DNA from: JAVKSL01 sp039583695
Lineage (GTDB): Bacteria; Actinomycetota; Acidimicrobiia; Acidimicrobiales; JAJPHD01
NCBI GenBank assembly: GCA_039583695.1
Contig: JAVKSL010000006.1
Span: 1-64,000 of the forward strand
Reading direction: 5' to 3'
Length of the DNA stretch: 64,000 nt
Shown here: piece by piece, positions 25,135-32,366 of the stretch
How positions within the stretch are numbered: the first letter of the stretch is position 1
How the letters are laid out: every line of letters starts with the position of its first letter
Translations under genes and position numbers: made by a program
Notes under the pieces: model-generated
Told to the model about the DNA's origin: nothing
Database searches by the model: none
Seen by the model: the letters and a program-made list of their open reading frames with translations, nothing else

Positions 25135-25659
25135 ATGCCGATGCCGTCCCGAACCCTGCTGATCCTGCGCCACGCCAAGTCGGACTGGGCCACGACCGAC
25201 CCCAACGACCACGACCGACCCCTCGCCAAGCGAGGCCGGCTTGCGGCACGTGAGCTGGCCGAGCTGATCCCAGCCGCCGAGCGACCCGAGCTGATCCTGT
25301 GCTCCAGCGCGCGGCGCGCCATCGAGACGCTGGCGGGCATATCTCCCCTGCTCGACGGGACCGCGCTGGTCTCCATCGAGCACGGCCTCTACCTCGCCGA
25401 CGAGGACGCTCTGCTGGCCCGGCTGCACCAGCTTCCGCTCGAGGTGAGCTCGGCGATGGTGATCGGGCACAACCCCAGCCTCCACGACCTGGCGATAAGA
25501 GTGATCGGCGAGGGTGACCCCGAGGTGGTCGAGTCCCTGGCCGAGAACCTCGCGACCGGTGGGTTGGTGACCCTGTCCCAACCAGGCGACTGGACAGACC
25601 TGGACACCGGGTCCGCCCGCCTGGTCCGCTATGTCGTGCCCGAAAACCCTCGGGGGTGA
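25135..25659 (+). CDS. sixA: SixA-type phosphohistidine phosphatase
   Basis: A 174-residue histidine phosphatase (phosphoglycerate-mutase fold). The catalytic RHG-type motif is LLILRHAKSDW near the N-terminus. KRGRLAARELAELI, LILCSSARRAIETL and the second catalytic His in AMVIGHNPSLHDL complete the family pattern. SixA dephosphorylates His-phosphorylated proteins; the substrate here is unknown. It is divergent from pcrA, with 49 bp between the starts. Confidence 0.9.
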   Translation: MPMPSRTLLILRHAKSDWATTDPNDHDRPLAKRGRLAARELAELIPAAERPELILCSSARRAIETLAGISPLLDGTALVSIEHGLYLADEDALLARLHQLPLEVSSAMVIGHNPSLHDLAIRVIGEGDPEVVESLAENLATGGLVTLSQPGDWTDLDTGSARLVRYVVPENPRG

Positions 25660-25687
25660 GTGGACCCGCCAGCTCGGAACGGTGGCC

Positions 25688-26572
25688 TCAGCTTTGAAAG
25701 AGGCTGAGTTCCAGCTCGTCAGCCCCTCTGAGCACGCCAAGCACCAGCGCGGCCCCCTCGGCTAGGGCGTCCAGCGCCGAGTAGAGGTCGTCAACAGTCG
25801 TGATCGGGCCGCTGGCGGCCGCAACTATCAGGTCACCCACCATCAGGCCCGCCGCGGCGGCGGAACCGTCGGGCTCTACGCCACGCACCAGCAACCCAGC
25901 CCGCTCGGGCAGGCCCACCGCAGCACGCAGGCGGGCGGCCACATGCGAAGGAGCCAGGGCCACTCCGAGGTGGCGCCGGGCCGGGGCCGAGCCCGCGGCC
26001 AGGGCGTCGAGGTGGTCTGTGAGCGCGGCGTCCGTGGGGATGGCCAGGTAGAAACCTTCCCCGAGCCGGTTGGTGTTGAGCCCGACAAGGTGGCCTCCCG
26101 TGTCGAGCAGCGGGCCGCCCGAGGAGCCCTTTGCCATCGGCGCGGTGTGCTCGATGCTGCCCGCGATCCGCCGGCCTCGTGGGCCGCGGAACTCCTGGCT
26201 GAGCGCAGACACCTGACCGAGCGTGGCACGTAGGCCCCGGCCACCGGGATTGGCCAGCGCCACGACTGGCGTGCCTAGGCTGGTCGCTGTGTCCGACCAG
26301 GTCAGGGGCGTCACGCCAGCTGTGTCCACCACCAGCACGGCCAGGTCGCGGTCCACATCGACACCCCGTGGGGTGGCCTCGGCGACCCGACCGCTGGCGA
26401 AGGTCACTGCGGCGTGGGTCTCGCGGAGGTTGTGCGCGTTGGTGAGCACGAAGCCTTCACGCACCACTAGGCCCGATCCCTGGCCCCAGCCCGAGCCGAT
26501 GCCCACAGTCGCCGGCCCAGCCAGGCCTGCCACCCGGTTGACGGTCGAGGCGAGCTCTTCGAGAGCTGTCAT
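25688..26572 (-). CDS. HtrA/DegP-like serine protease with PDZ domain, no export signal
   Basis: A trypsin-fold protease of 294 residues. The triad is visible as His in LTNAHNL, Asp in DRDLAVLVV and Ser in AKGSSGGPLL. The last 100 residues form a PDZ domain (HLGVALAPSHVAARLR, GLMVGDLIVAAASGPI). Most bacterial HtrA proteins are exported, but this one starts directly with MTALEELASTVNRVAG and has no signal peptide or membrane anchor, so it is probably cytoplasmic. AGGAG lies 8 bp before the ATG. The divergent HxlR regulator shares its promoter region. Confidence 0.87.
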   Translation of the reverse strand: MTALEELASTVNRVAGLAGPATVGIGSGWGQGSGLVVREGFVLTNAHNLRETHAAVTFASGRVAEATPRGVDVDRDLAVLVVDTAGVTPLTWSDTATSLGTPVVALANPGGRGLRATLGQVSALSQEFRGPRGRRIAGSIEHTAPMAKGSSGGPLLDTGGHLVGLNTNRLGEGFYLAIPTDAALTDHLDALAAGSAPARRHLGVALAPSHVAARLRAAVGLPERAGLLVRGVEPDGSAAAAGLMVGDLIVAAASGPITTVDDLYSALDALAEGAALVLGVLRGADELELSLFQS

Positions 26573-26592
26573 GGGAGTTTCTCCTCTCGTTT

Positions 26593-26615
26593 GTAACTTG
26601 CGATCTACAAGTTAC
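26593..26615. promoter_or_regulatory. Palindromic operator between the HtrA-like and HxlR genes
   Basis: GTAACTTG (26593-26600) and CAAGTTAC (26608-26615) are perfect complements separated by 7 bp. The layout matches HxlR-type operators, which have ACTT/AAGT half sites. It ends one base before the HxlR ATG and 20 bp from the protease start, so it likely controls both. Confidence 0.7.
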
Positions 26616-26616
26616 C

Positions 26617-27198
26617 ATGGAGGAGATGTTAGCCTTGCCATCTGAGGAATATGCCGCCACCCGCCCCGGCGCCGTGCCCACTTCTGGACCAGCTGCTCCC
26701 TGGTCGGGACCCGCAGGTGCCGCAGGTGCCGGGTCGGGCTCGGAGGGCCGACCGAGCTCTGCATTGGAGGAGGCCCTAGCCCGAGTCGGTGATCGCTGGA
26801 CACTTCTGGTGGTCTCAGCGCTGCTGGAGCAGCCGCTGCGCTTCGGGGACCTGCTGGTGGCGATCCCCGGCCTGGCCCCCAACATATTGTCGGCCCGGAT
26901 CAAGCACTTGATGCGCGAGGGCCTGGTGGTATCGACTCCCTATTGCCGCCGGCCGGTTCGCCTGGTCTACAGCCTCAGCGCGCCAGGCGCCGAGCTCGCC
27001 GGGGCGCTGCGCCTCTTGGCCCAGTGGGGAGCCGGGGGTTCGCCCGACGCCGAGGGGGTTCGCCACTCGGCGTGCGGGACTCCCATGGAGGCCCGTTGGT
27101 ACTGCCCCACCTGCTCCCGCCTGAGCGGCCCAGCCGGGGCCAGTGGGGACTCCTGGGCCGGTGGGACCACCGGAGGCGACGAGGTCTACCTACTCTGA
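26617..27198 (+). CDS. HxlR-family winged-helix regulator with C-terminal zinc-ribbon-like tail
   Basis: A 193-residue transcription factor. The HxlR domain spans about residues 50-140 (ALARVGDRWTLLVVSALLEQ, RFGDLLVAIPGLAPNILSAR, KHLMREGLVVS). The C-terminus has Cys pairs HSACGTPMEARWYCPTC, a likely zinc ribbon common in actinobacterial members. The first 48 residues are Pro/Ala/Gly-rich and contain a reverse copy of the dispersed repeat at 26640-26684, so the true start may be downstream. A palindromic operator directly before the ATG implies autoregulation. Confidence 0.88.
   Translation: MEEMLALPSEEYAATRPGAVPTSGPAAPWSGPAGAAGAGSGSEGRPSSALEEALARVGDRWTLLVVSALLEQPLRFGDLLVAIPGLAPNILSARIKHLMREGLVVSTPYCRRPVRLVYSLSAPGAELAGALRLLAQWGAGGSPDAEGVRHSACGTPMEARWYCPTCSRLSGPAGASGDSWAGGTTGGDEVYLL
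26640..26684. repeat. Dispersed ~38-bp repeat, copy d, inside the HxlR N-terminal region
   Basis: Reverse-oriented relative of the repeats at 3382-3740 (GAATATGCCGCC...GGCGCCGTGCCCAC). It adds about 14 residues (EEYAATRPGAVPTS) to the HxlR N-terminus. Confidence 0.5.
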
Positions 27199-27215
27199 GT
27201 GCGGTTGAGCCACCC

Positions 27216-27321
27216 TTAGGGCCTGGCAGAGAACAACCTGGACGGCGGGCACAGCTATAGCCCTGATGAGGACCGCATTTGAGCGGCTTCGCCGCCCAGG
27301 TTGTTCTCGTACAGGCCCTTA
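27216..27321. mobile_element. 106-bp palindromic MITE-like element, copy 2
   Basis: An inverted copy of the element at 1935-2040. It begins TTAGGGCCTG, ends CAGGCCCTTA, and differs from copy 1 at only a few positions. It lies between the HxlR gene and the convergent LytM-like gene, and its right tip supplies the stop codon (TAA, read on the minus strand) of the latter. Confidence 0.8.
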
Positions 27322-28581
27322 CCACGAGGAGGGCCACCCTGGGGGCAGGGACCCGGTTGGAGGGCTGTTCTGGAGCACCCCTCCGGGGGCCCCGACCGAC
27401 TGCAGGAAGTTCGAGAAGTTAGCCCCGAACGCAGTCGAGTCGTTCCCCGAGAACTGGCCGTAGTCGTTGGCCATGGAGACGCCATCGCCTGATGGGTCGG
27501 CCCAGCCGGTCTCGATCCCATCCGGCCCCTCGTACATGGTGCCAATCTGGGTGCCCGCGGTGACCGTCTGACCCGGTGAGACCTGCGGAAGTATATCTTC
27601 GCCCGCATAGACCACCAAGCCCTGCGCAGGTCCATCGGTAAGGCGATAGCTGATGAAGGTCCCACCCGGCCAGCCGGAGTTCACCGTGCTGAGCACCACG
27701 CCGTCACCGATCGCAAAGATCGGCCCGTAGCCGCTGTAGTCCACACCCTGGTCGATCCGCTCGGGGTTGAGGGCGCCGATGTCGCGTAGCGGGTTGGCAT
27801 AGGTGCCAGGCGCCGGGTTGGCGCCAGGCAGGATCGGCACGGTGATCGGCACCGGGTTTTGACTTTGCAGCGCAGCAAGGGCCTGCTCCTCCGCGTCCAG
27901 TGCGGCTTGGCGCGCCTTGGCGGCGGCGGCGAGGAGGGCCTTGAGATTGCCCTTGACGCTTCCGAGCAGGTTGGTTTCCTTGGACAGCGCCACCCGGGCT
28001 TGTTGTCCCTGCTGGGCGAGGAGGCTGACTGCCGCCTGGGCCGACGACTGCTCGGAGCGCAGGGCGGCCTCAGCTTGGTTGGTCTTGCGCTCCTCGAGCT
28101 GCAGCGCGTCCATCGCGTTCTGCAGCTTGTCGCTTACTACCTTGGCATACTCCCGCTCGATCAGGACCGAGCTCAGATTGCCCGGCGCCAGAGCGTCAAT
28201 TGCCGGGGCAGGGTTCGAGCTGTTCACAAAATCGAAGATCGCGACCTGCCGCACCTGGTTGGCGTCGGTGGCTTGAGCGCTCTGGTCAGAGACCAGCTGG
28301 GCCTGGGTGCTGAGCAGCTTGGCGTGGATGGTCTCCTCCTTGGAGACTGCCTCGTCGTAGCCGACGACGATCTGCTGGATCGTGTTGCCCTGGTTGTTGA
28401 TCTGCTTCTCGAGCTTGGCCGCCTGGGACTTGAGGGAGCTGATGCTCGCCGCCGACGAGGTCGGACCTGGTGCCGCCAGCACCACCAGCCCCGCGCACAC
28501 CAGCCCCGCGACTACAGCGCGAGGAACCCGGAACCACGATCGGGCGCGAAGGACCCCCCCTGGCGCGTTGGTACTGGCCAT
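27319..28581 (-). CDS. Exported coiled-coil protein with degenerate LytM/M23-like domain
   Basis: The layout resembles EnvC/RipA-type murein hydrolase activators. After a signal sequence (VVAGLVCAGLVVLAAPGPTSSA) a long coiled coil spans about residues 45-260, then a LytM-like beta domain from about 285 (ERIDQGVDYSGYGPIFAIGDGVV; VSPGQTVTAGTQIGTM). The zinc ligands are lost: Gln replaces the first His and there is no HxH motif, so it is probably a regulator or scaffold rather than a peptidase. ATG 28581 is preferred over GTG 28632. The stop codon coincides with the tip of the MITE-like element. Confidence 0.8.
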   Translation of the reverse strand: MASTNAPGGVLRARSWFRVPRAVVAGLVCAGLVVLAAPGPTSSAASISSLKSQAAKLEKQINNQGNTIQQIVVGYDEAVSKEETIHAKLLSTQAQLVSDQSAQATDANQVRQVAIFDFVNSSNPAPAIDALAPGNLSSVLIEREYAKVVSDKLQNAMDALQLEERKTNQAEAALRSEQSSAQAAVSLLAQQGQQARVALSKETNLLGSVKGNLKALLAAAAKARQAALDAEEQALAALQSQNPVPITVPILPGANPAPGTYANPLRDIGALNPERIDQGVDYSGYGPIFAIGDGVVLSTVNSGWPGGTFISYRLTDGPAQGLVVYAGEDILPQVSPGQTVTAGTQIGTMYEGPDGIETGWADPSGDGVSMANDYGQFSGNDSTAFGANFSNFLQSVGAPGGVLQNSPPTGSLPPGWPSSW

Positions 28582-28769
28582 GTGAGAGAGCAAGGGTACT
28601 CGCGTGCAGGTGGTTTGTCCAGGGCATCTCACGATCGGACTGGCCTGGCGCAGTCAAGCACCGCCGCGGTGGTCCATGCGCGGGCGAGGAGCGAATCGAC
28701 CTTGGCCCCAGCTTGGACGAGCCCCGCCTGCGTTGGCCCGCAACTCGCCTCTTAGTCTTAGTTAGTGAG

Positions 28770-28843
28770 TCGGGAAGGCGGGATTTGAACCCGCGGCCTC
28801 AGCGTCCCGAACGCTGCGCGCTGCCAAGCTGCGCTACTTCCCG
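28770..28843 (-). tRNA. tRNA-Pro (anticodon CGG)
   Basis: The 7-bp acceptor stem CGGGAAG/CTTCCCG, D arm, anticodon stem CAGCG/CGCTG with loop TTCGGGA, and T arm with GGTTCAAATCC are all present. Anticodon CGG reads CCG. The discriminator base is A and CCA is not encoded. Confidence 0.97.
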
Positions 28844-28868
28844 GCGGCCTTTTGAGCCTGCCACCACC

Positions 28869-29324
28869 CTACTGCGCACCGGCCCCGGCGGCCGCGGGAA
28901 CCGGACCATATGACGGGTCGTGGTAGGTCAAAGCATTGAGCAGGGCACTGACCGCCCTCCGCAAGCGGATCGGGTCCAGCGGCTTGATCACCCAGCCCTC
29001 AGCCCCTGATCGCCGGGCCAGGAACACATCGGCTCGCCTGTCGCACAGCATCAGCACCGGAACGTGGCCGAGCCGCCCCGCTGACTCCTCCAAGCGCAGG
29101 TCCATGCAGACGGCCACACCGCCCATGTTGCCGATCTGCATGTCGAGCACCACCAGGCTGGGCTTCCGGGTCGCGATCAACGAGGTCACCTCGTGGCCGG
29201 CGTCCGCCTCCATCACCGAAAGGCCCATCCCGCCAAGCACGGACGCCGCCTGGTTGCGCACCGATGCGGAATCGCTGACCACCAGTACCGCCCCCCTGGA
29301 AGCTGCGTCCGCGTCTGTGCTCAC
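28869..29324 (-). CDS. Single-domain response regulator (receiver only)
   Basis: A 151-residue CheY-like receiver with no output domain. VLVVSDSASVRNQ gives the acidic pocket, the phospho-acceptor Asp is in LVVLDMQIGNMGG, and the switch Lys is in GWVIKPLDP. The usual Thr/Ser of the fourth strand is replaced (VLMLCDRRAD), so signalling may differ. GTG at 29324 removes an unlikely hydrophobic extension. No partner histidine kinase is nearby; the divergent STAS gene may belong to the same signalling network. Confidence 0.87.
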   Translation of the reverse strand: MSTDADAASRGAVLVVSDSASVRNQAASVLGGMGLSVMEADAGHEVTSLIATRKPSLVVLDMQIGNMGGVAVCMDLRLEESAGRLGHVPVLMLCDRRADVFLARRSGAEGWVIKPLDPIRLRRAVSALLNALTYHDPSYGPVPAAAGAGAQ

Positions 29325-29422
29325 AGGACCAAAAGAGTAACCTGCTTTGGGCCAGGGTACGATCAGGACCCACCCAGCCAACGGATCCGGCCATCGGATG
29401 GGCTGCCGCGAGGAGGATGCCC

Positions 29423-29773
29423 GTGCTCGAAATCCAAGTCGAACCGACCGATGCCTATACGGTATGCCGGCCAGTGGGCGAGTTGGACGCGTTCACCGTC
29501 AGCCAGTTCCGCCAGGCTCTGTCCGAGCTCGCATCGGCTCCTCGCCTGCTCATCGACCTCTCCGGGGTACCGTTTGTGGACTCCGCGGGCCTCGGAGCGC
29601 TCATCGGGGGTATCCGTCGGGTTCGGGAGCTGGGAGGCGCCGTGGCGGTGTGCTCAACCCGACCCACCCTCACCAGGTTGCTAAGCACAACGGGGTTCGA
29701 CCGCATAGTCACCGTGGCCGACAACCTGGCCGACGCGGCTGCGGCTCTGACCGCGGAGAACCCACCGACCTGA
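29423..29773 (+). CDS. STAS-domain anti-sigma factor antagonist
   Basis: The 116-residue product is a stand-alone STAS domain of the SpoIIAA/RsbV type. VGELDAFTVSQFRQAL opens the fold and the phosphorylatable Ser lies in LSGVPFVDSAGLGALIGG. Such proteins release sigma factors by binding anti-sigma factors. GTG at 29423 is chosen because GAGGAGG sits 6 bp upstream; the in-frame ATG at 29417 directly abuts the same motif. The cognate anti-sigma kinase is not in the window. Confidence 0.9.
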   Translation: MLEIQVEPTDAYTVCRPVGELDAFTVSQFRQALSELASAPRLLIDLSGVPFVDSAGLGALIGGIRRVRELGGAVAVCSTRPTLTRLLSTTGFDRIVTVADNLADAAAALTAENPPT

Positions 29774-29795
29774 CCAGCTCCCCGAGCCCGCTGGT

Positions 29796-30869
29796 TCAGC
29801 CCGCTGGCTCGACCAGCCACTTGGCAATCTCGGACAGGCCCTGCAGGTCGTGCACGTCACTGGACAGGATCGGGACCCTGACCAGGGGCGTCCGGGTAAC
29901 TCGCTGCCCCAGGACAGCGAGGCAGGCTTCCTCCCGATCGGCTACCGCTCGCAGCTCAGCCAGGTTGGCCTCCAGCACGGCCAGCGGCCCGGTCACCTCC
30001 AAAGCAGGAGGCCCCTCGTCCGGCTCGTCGAAGCGGGGGTGAACCCGGTTCACCACCACCTGCTGAACCATGATGCGTGACTGACCGAGCCGGTCCGCCA
30101 GGTACAGGGCCTCCTCCACCGCGTCCGAGCGGGGCGACGTCACCAGCACGAAAGCTGTCTCCCCTGAGGCCAAGAGCTCCGTGACCGCCGCCGCACGAGC
30201 TCTGAACCCCCCTTCCATCCCCTCGAACGCCTGGAAGAAATCAATTGCATCGTCCACGACCGCGGCGCCGACCACCTTGGACATCGTTCGCAGCACCGAA
30301 CGAGTGGCCATGGTCGCGGCTCGCAGGTAGGCCCTGGTGGGAGTCATGATCACCTTGAACACCCGGTTGTCCAAGAACCTGACCAGCCTCCGCGGCGCCT
30401 CGATGAAATCGAGGGCGTTGCGGGTGGGCGGCGTATCTACCACGACGAGGTCGAAGCGGCGGTCCTCGTGCAACTGGTAAAGCTTTTCGGAAGCCATGTA
30501 CTCCTGGGTACCCGAAAGGGCGCCCGACAGGTTCCGGTAAACCCGATTGGCGAGAATTGCCTCGGCGCGACCTGACTCAGCTGCGTTGTCCACGATCAGC
30601 TCGTCGAAGGTCCCCTTGGTGTCGAGCATCATCGCCCACAGCTCCCCGGGCCAATCTCCCACCACCAGCAAGGGCGAGTTGGTGAGCGACGCCAGCCCGA
30701 GGGCATCGGCGAGCCTCTTGGCCGGGTCGATGGTGACCACGCAGGTGCGGCGCCCCGACTCAGCGGCAGAGAGAGCCATCGAAGCCGCGACCGTGGTCTT
30801 GCCCACGCCCCCGGACCCGCAGCACACCACAACCCCCCGCTGGGCGAGGATCTCGCCGAGGCTGCTCAC
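29796..30869 (-). CDS. ArsA/Get3-like ATPase, second gene of a pair (Rv3680-like)
   Basis: This 357-residue P-loop ATPase belongs to the ArsA/TRC40/Get3 group. It has the deviant Walker A CGSGGVGKTTVAAS, the switch I-like TIDPAKRLADALG and VVVDTPPTRNALDFI, with a long helical insert and DRLGQSRIMVQQVVVNRVHP. Paired ArsA-like ATPases next to a WhiB gene also occur in mycobacteria (Rv3679/Rv3680 with whiB4), where a Get3-like role has been proposed. GTG at 30869 overlaps the upstream partner by 4 bp. Arsenic resistance is unlikely, since no arsB, arsC or arsR is present. Confidence 0.87.
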   Translation of the reverse strand: MSSLGEILAQRGVVVCCGSGGVGKTTVAASMALSAAESGRRTCVVTIDPAKRLADALGLASLTNSPLLVVGDWPGELWAMMLDTKGTFDELIVDNAAESGRAEAILANRVYRNLSGALSGTQEYMASEKLYQLHEDRRFDLVVVDTPPTRNALDFIEAPRRLVRFLDNRVFKVIMTPTRAYLRAATMATRSVLRTMSKVVGAAVVDDAIDFFQAFEGMEGGFRARAAAVTELLASGETAFVLVTSPRSDAVEEALYLADRLGQSRIMVQQVVVNRVHPRFDEPDEGPPALEVTGPLAVLEANLAELRAVADREEACLAVLGQRVTRTPLVRVPILSSDVHDLQGLSEIAKWLVEPAG

Positions 30870-31828
30870 AGACCCTCGACGGCGACCGCCAGGGCACCGG
30901 CCAGCTCCACGACCTGTGGATGACCGATCTCGGCACTGAAGACCTGGGGCAGGTGCAGCTGGGGCAACGCCAATCCGTCGGACAACCGGTGCAGCTGCTC
31001 GTCTTGAAGCTGCTGGCGTCCAATTCGAAAAGTTGCCGCCTCCTGCAGGCACCGGGCGTGGCCTGGAACCAGGCGCGCGCCCTGGCGGGCCGCCTCGGCT
31101 ACAGGATCGACATCGAGACCCTCCAACGTCGGGAAGACACCGTTCACCACCACAGGGGCCAGGGTAACGCCCAACTTGGATTGGAGTCGCCCGGCCGTCT
31201 CTACCACCTCGTTCACAGGGGTCTCCTCGGGAACGGTGACCAGCAGCACCTGGCAACGAGCTGGGTCCCCCAGCAGCTCGGCAACCTCGGTGGCCTGGGC
31301 TCGGATCGGCCCGACCCTGGCGACATCCGCCAGACCCGCGGCACTACCTAGAAAGGTCAGCGCGTGCCCGGCAGCCGGCGCGTCCACGACGATCAGATCG
31401 GCAGCACCAGCCAGCTCCAGCTGCTTGATCTTGCCCAGGACCAGCACGTCACGAATGCCCGGCGCGGCCATTGCAAAGACCTCGAGGGCACCGTCGGACA
31501 GCAGCTTGTAAAGGACCTTTCCCAAGCCATGGGTCTGCAGGTAATCCACCAAGGCGTCGTCGGGGGTGATCGCCCGTCCCCGCAACCGCCCCCTGCGTCC
31601 TGGTCCCTCGACCGCCGACCACAGGGCGGCCTCCCGGTAGCTCAAGTCCTCAGGATGACCCAGGAGCGCAGCGACACCACCCCGGCCCTCCAGCTGGATC
31701 ACCAGCACGTCCAGCCCAGCGTTTGCCGCCATCACCCCGACTGCGGCGCTCACTGTGGTCTTGCCAACCCCGCCCTTGCCTGCGACGACCAGGACCCGGC
31801 ACTGTCGACACCATGAGGCGACATCCAT
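30866..31828 (-). CDS. ArsA/Get3-like ATPase, first gene of a pair (Rv3679-like)
   Basis: A 320-residue partner ATPase. The Walker A is VVAGKGGVGKTTVSAAVG (about 14-31); the switch region (LEGRGGVAALLG) lacks the classical DPA; DLIVVDAPAAGHALTFLG is the switch II-like motif. The two genes differ in these motifs, which suggests a heteromeric pair rather than simple duplication. It starts 84 bp from the divergent whiB. Confidence 0.87.
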   Translation of the reverse strand: MDVASWCRQCRVLVVAGKGGVGKTTVSAAVGVMAANAGLDVLVIQLEGRGGVAALLGHPEDLSYREAALWSAVEGPGRRGRLRGRAITPDDALVDYLQTHGLGKVLYKLLSDGALEVFAMAAPGIRDVLVLGKIKQLELAGAADLIVVDAPAAGHALTFLGSAAGLADVARVGPIRAQATEVAELLGDPARCQVLLVTVPEETPVNEVVETAGRLQSKLGVTLAPVVVNGVFPTLEGLDVDPVAEAARQGARLVPGHARCLQEAATFRIGRQQLQDEQLHRLSDGLALPQLHLPQVFSAEIGHPQVVELAGALAVAVEGL

Positions 31829-31878
31829 GTCGGTCCCATGCTACCCGGGGGACGGGTCCCAACCGAGGAAATCACGTC

Positions 31879-31907
31879 TTGTGGGAGCTGGCGAGCGGTT
31901 GTAGTGT
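31879..31907 (+). promoter_or_regulatory. Promoter of whiB
   Basis: TTGTGG (31879-31884), a 17-bp spacer and TAGTGT (31902-31907). The ATG at 31913 is 5 nt downstream, so the transcript is probably leaderless. Confidence 0.55.
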
Positions 31908-31912
31908 GGAAA

Positions 31913-32212
31913 ATGAGGGACGCAAAGGGGTGGATGCAAGTGGGTTCTCAGGAAGTTCGAAAGACTTGGCAGGACCAAGCTGCGTGCAGGGGGCCGCAGG
32001 CGTCGATGTTCTACCCCCCATTGAGCTTCGAGCGCCGGGACGAGAAGGCGATGCGCGAAGCCGCTGCCAAGGCGATCTGTGAGCGCTGCCCAGTCAGGAG
32101 GGAGTGCCTGGACTACGCCATCACGACCCGCGAGCCCCACGGGATATGGGGCGGCCTCAGCGAGTGCGAGCGAAGGGCACTCCTCGCCCGCCTCGCCCGC
32201 CGGACAGGTTGA
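31913..32212 (+). CDS. whiB: WhiB-family Fe-S transcription regulator
   Basis: The 99-residue product has the four cluster-binding Cys (QAACRG, then AICERCPVRRECLDYA), the Gly-Trp turn GIWGGLSECERR, and a basic C-terminus for DNA contact. WhiB proteins bind [4Fe-4S] clusters and sense NO or O2 with sigma factor partners. The position next to the ArsA-like pair recalls whiB4 of mycobacteria, though orientation there differs as I remember it. ATG 31934, after AAAGGGG, is an alternative start. Confidence 0.93.
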   Translation: MRDAKGWMQVGSQEVRKTWQDQAACRGPQASMFYPPLSFERRDEKAMREAAAKAICERCPVRRECLDYAITTREPHGIWGGLSECERRALLARLARRTG

Positions 32213-32300
32213 GGGACGTCATCCCTGCCTACCTGGCTCCGCATCGGTAGATCGGTCGGGCGCTCTGGCGCCAGTGACCGGCGCGGGGGCCGCGTCTGAC

Positions 32301-32329
32301 TTGCAAACCTGAGGTCGCACCGGTAAGCT
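32301..32329 (+). promoter_or_regulatory. Promoter of the APC permease gene
   Basis: TTGCAA (32301-32306), 17-bp spacer, TAAGCT (32324-32329). The start codon is 37 nt downstream with GGAGG before it, so this mRNA has a short leader. Confidence 0.5.
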
Positions 32330-32366
32330 GTTCGCAATAACGAGAGGACCGGCGACTGGAGGCTTT

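Noticed and set aside
29796..31828. Arsenite efflux operon
   Set aside because: The two ATPases look ArsA-like, but there is no arsB, arsC, arsD or arsR, and the WhiB neighbourhood suits the Get3-like pair.
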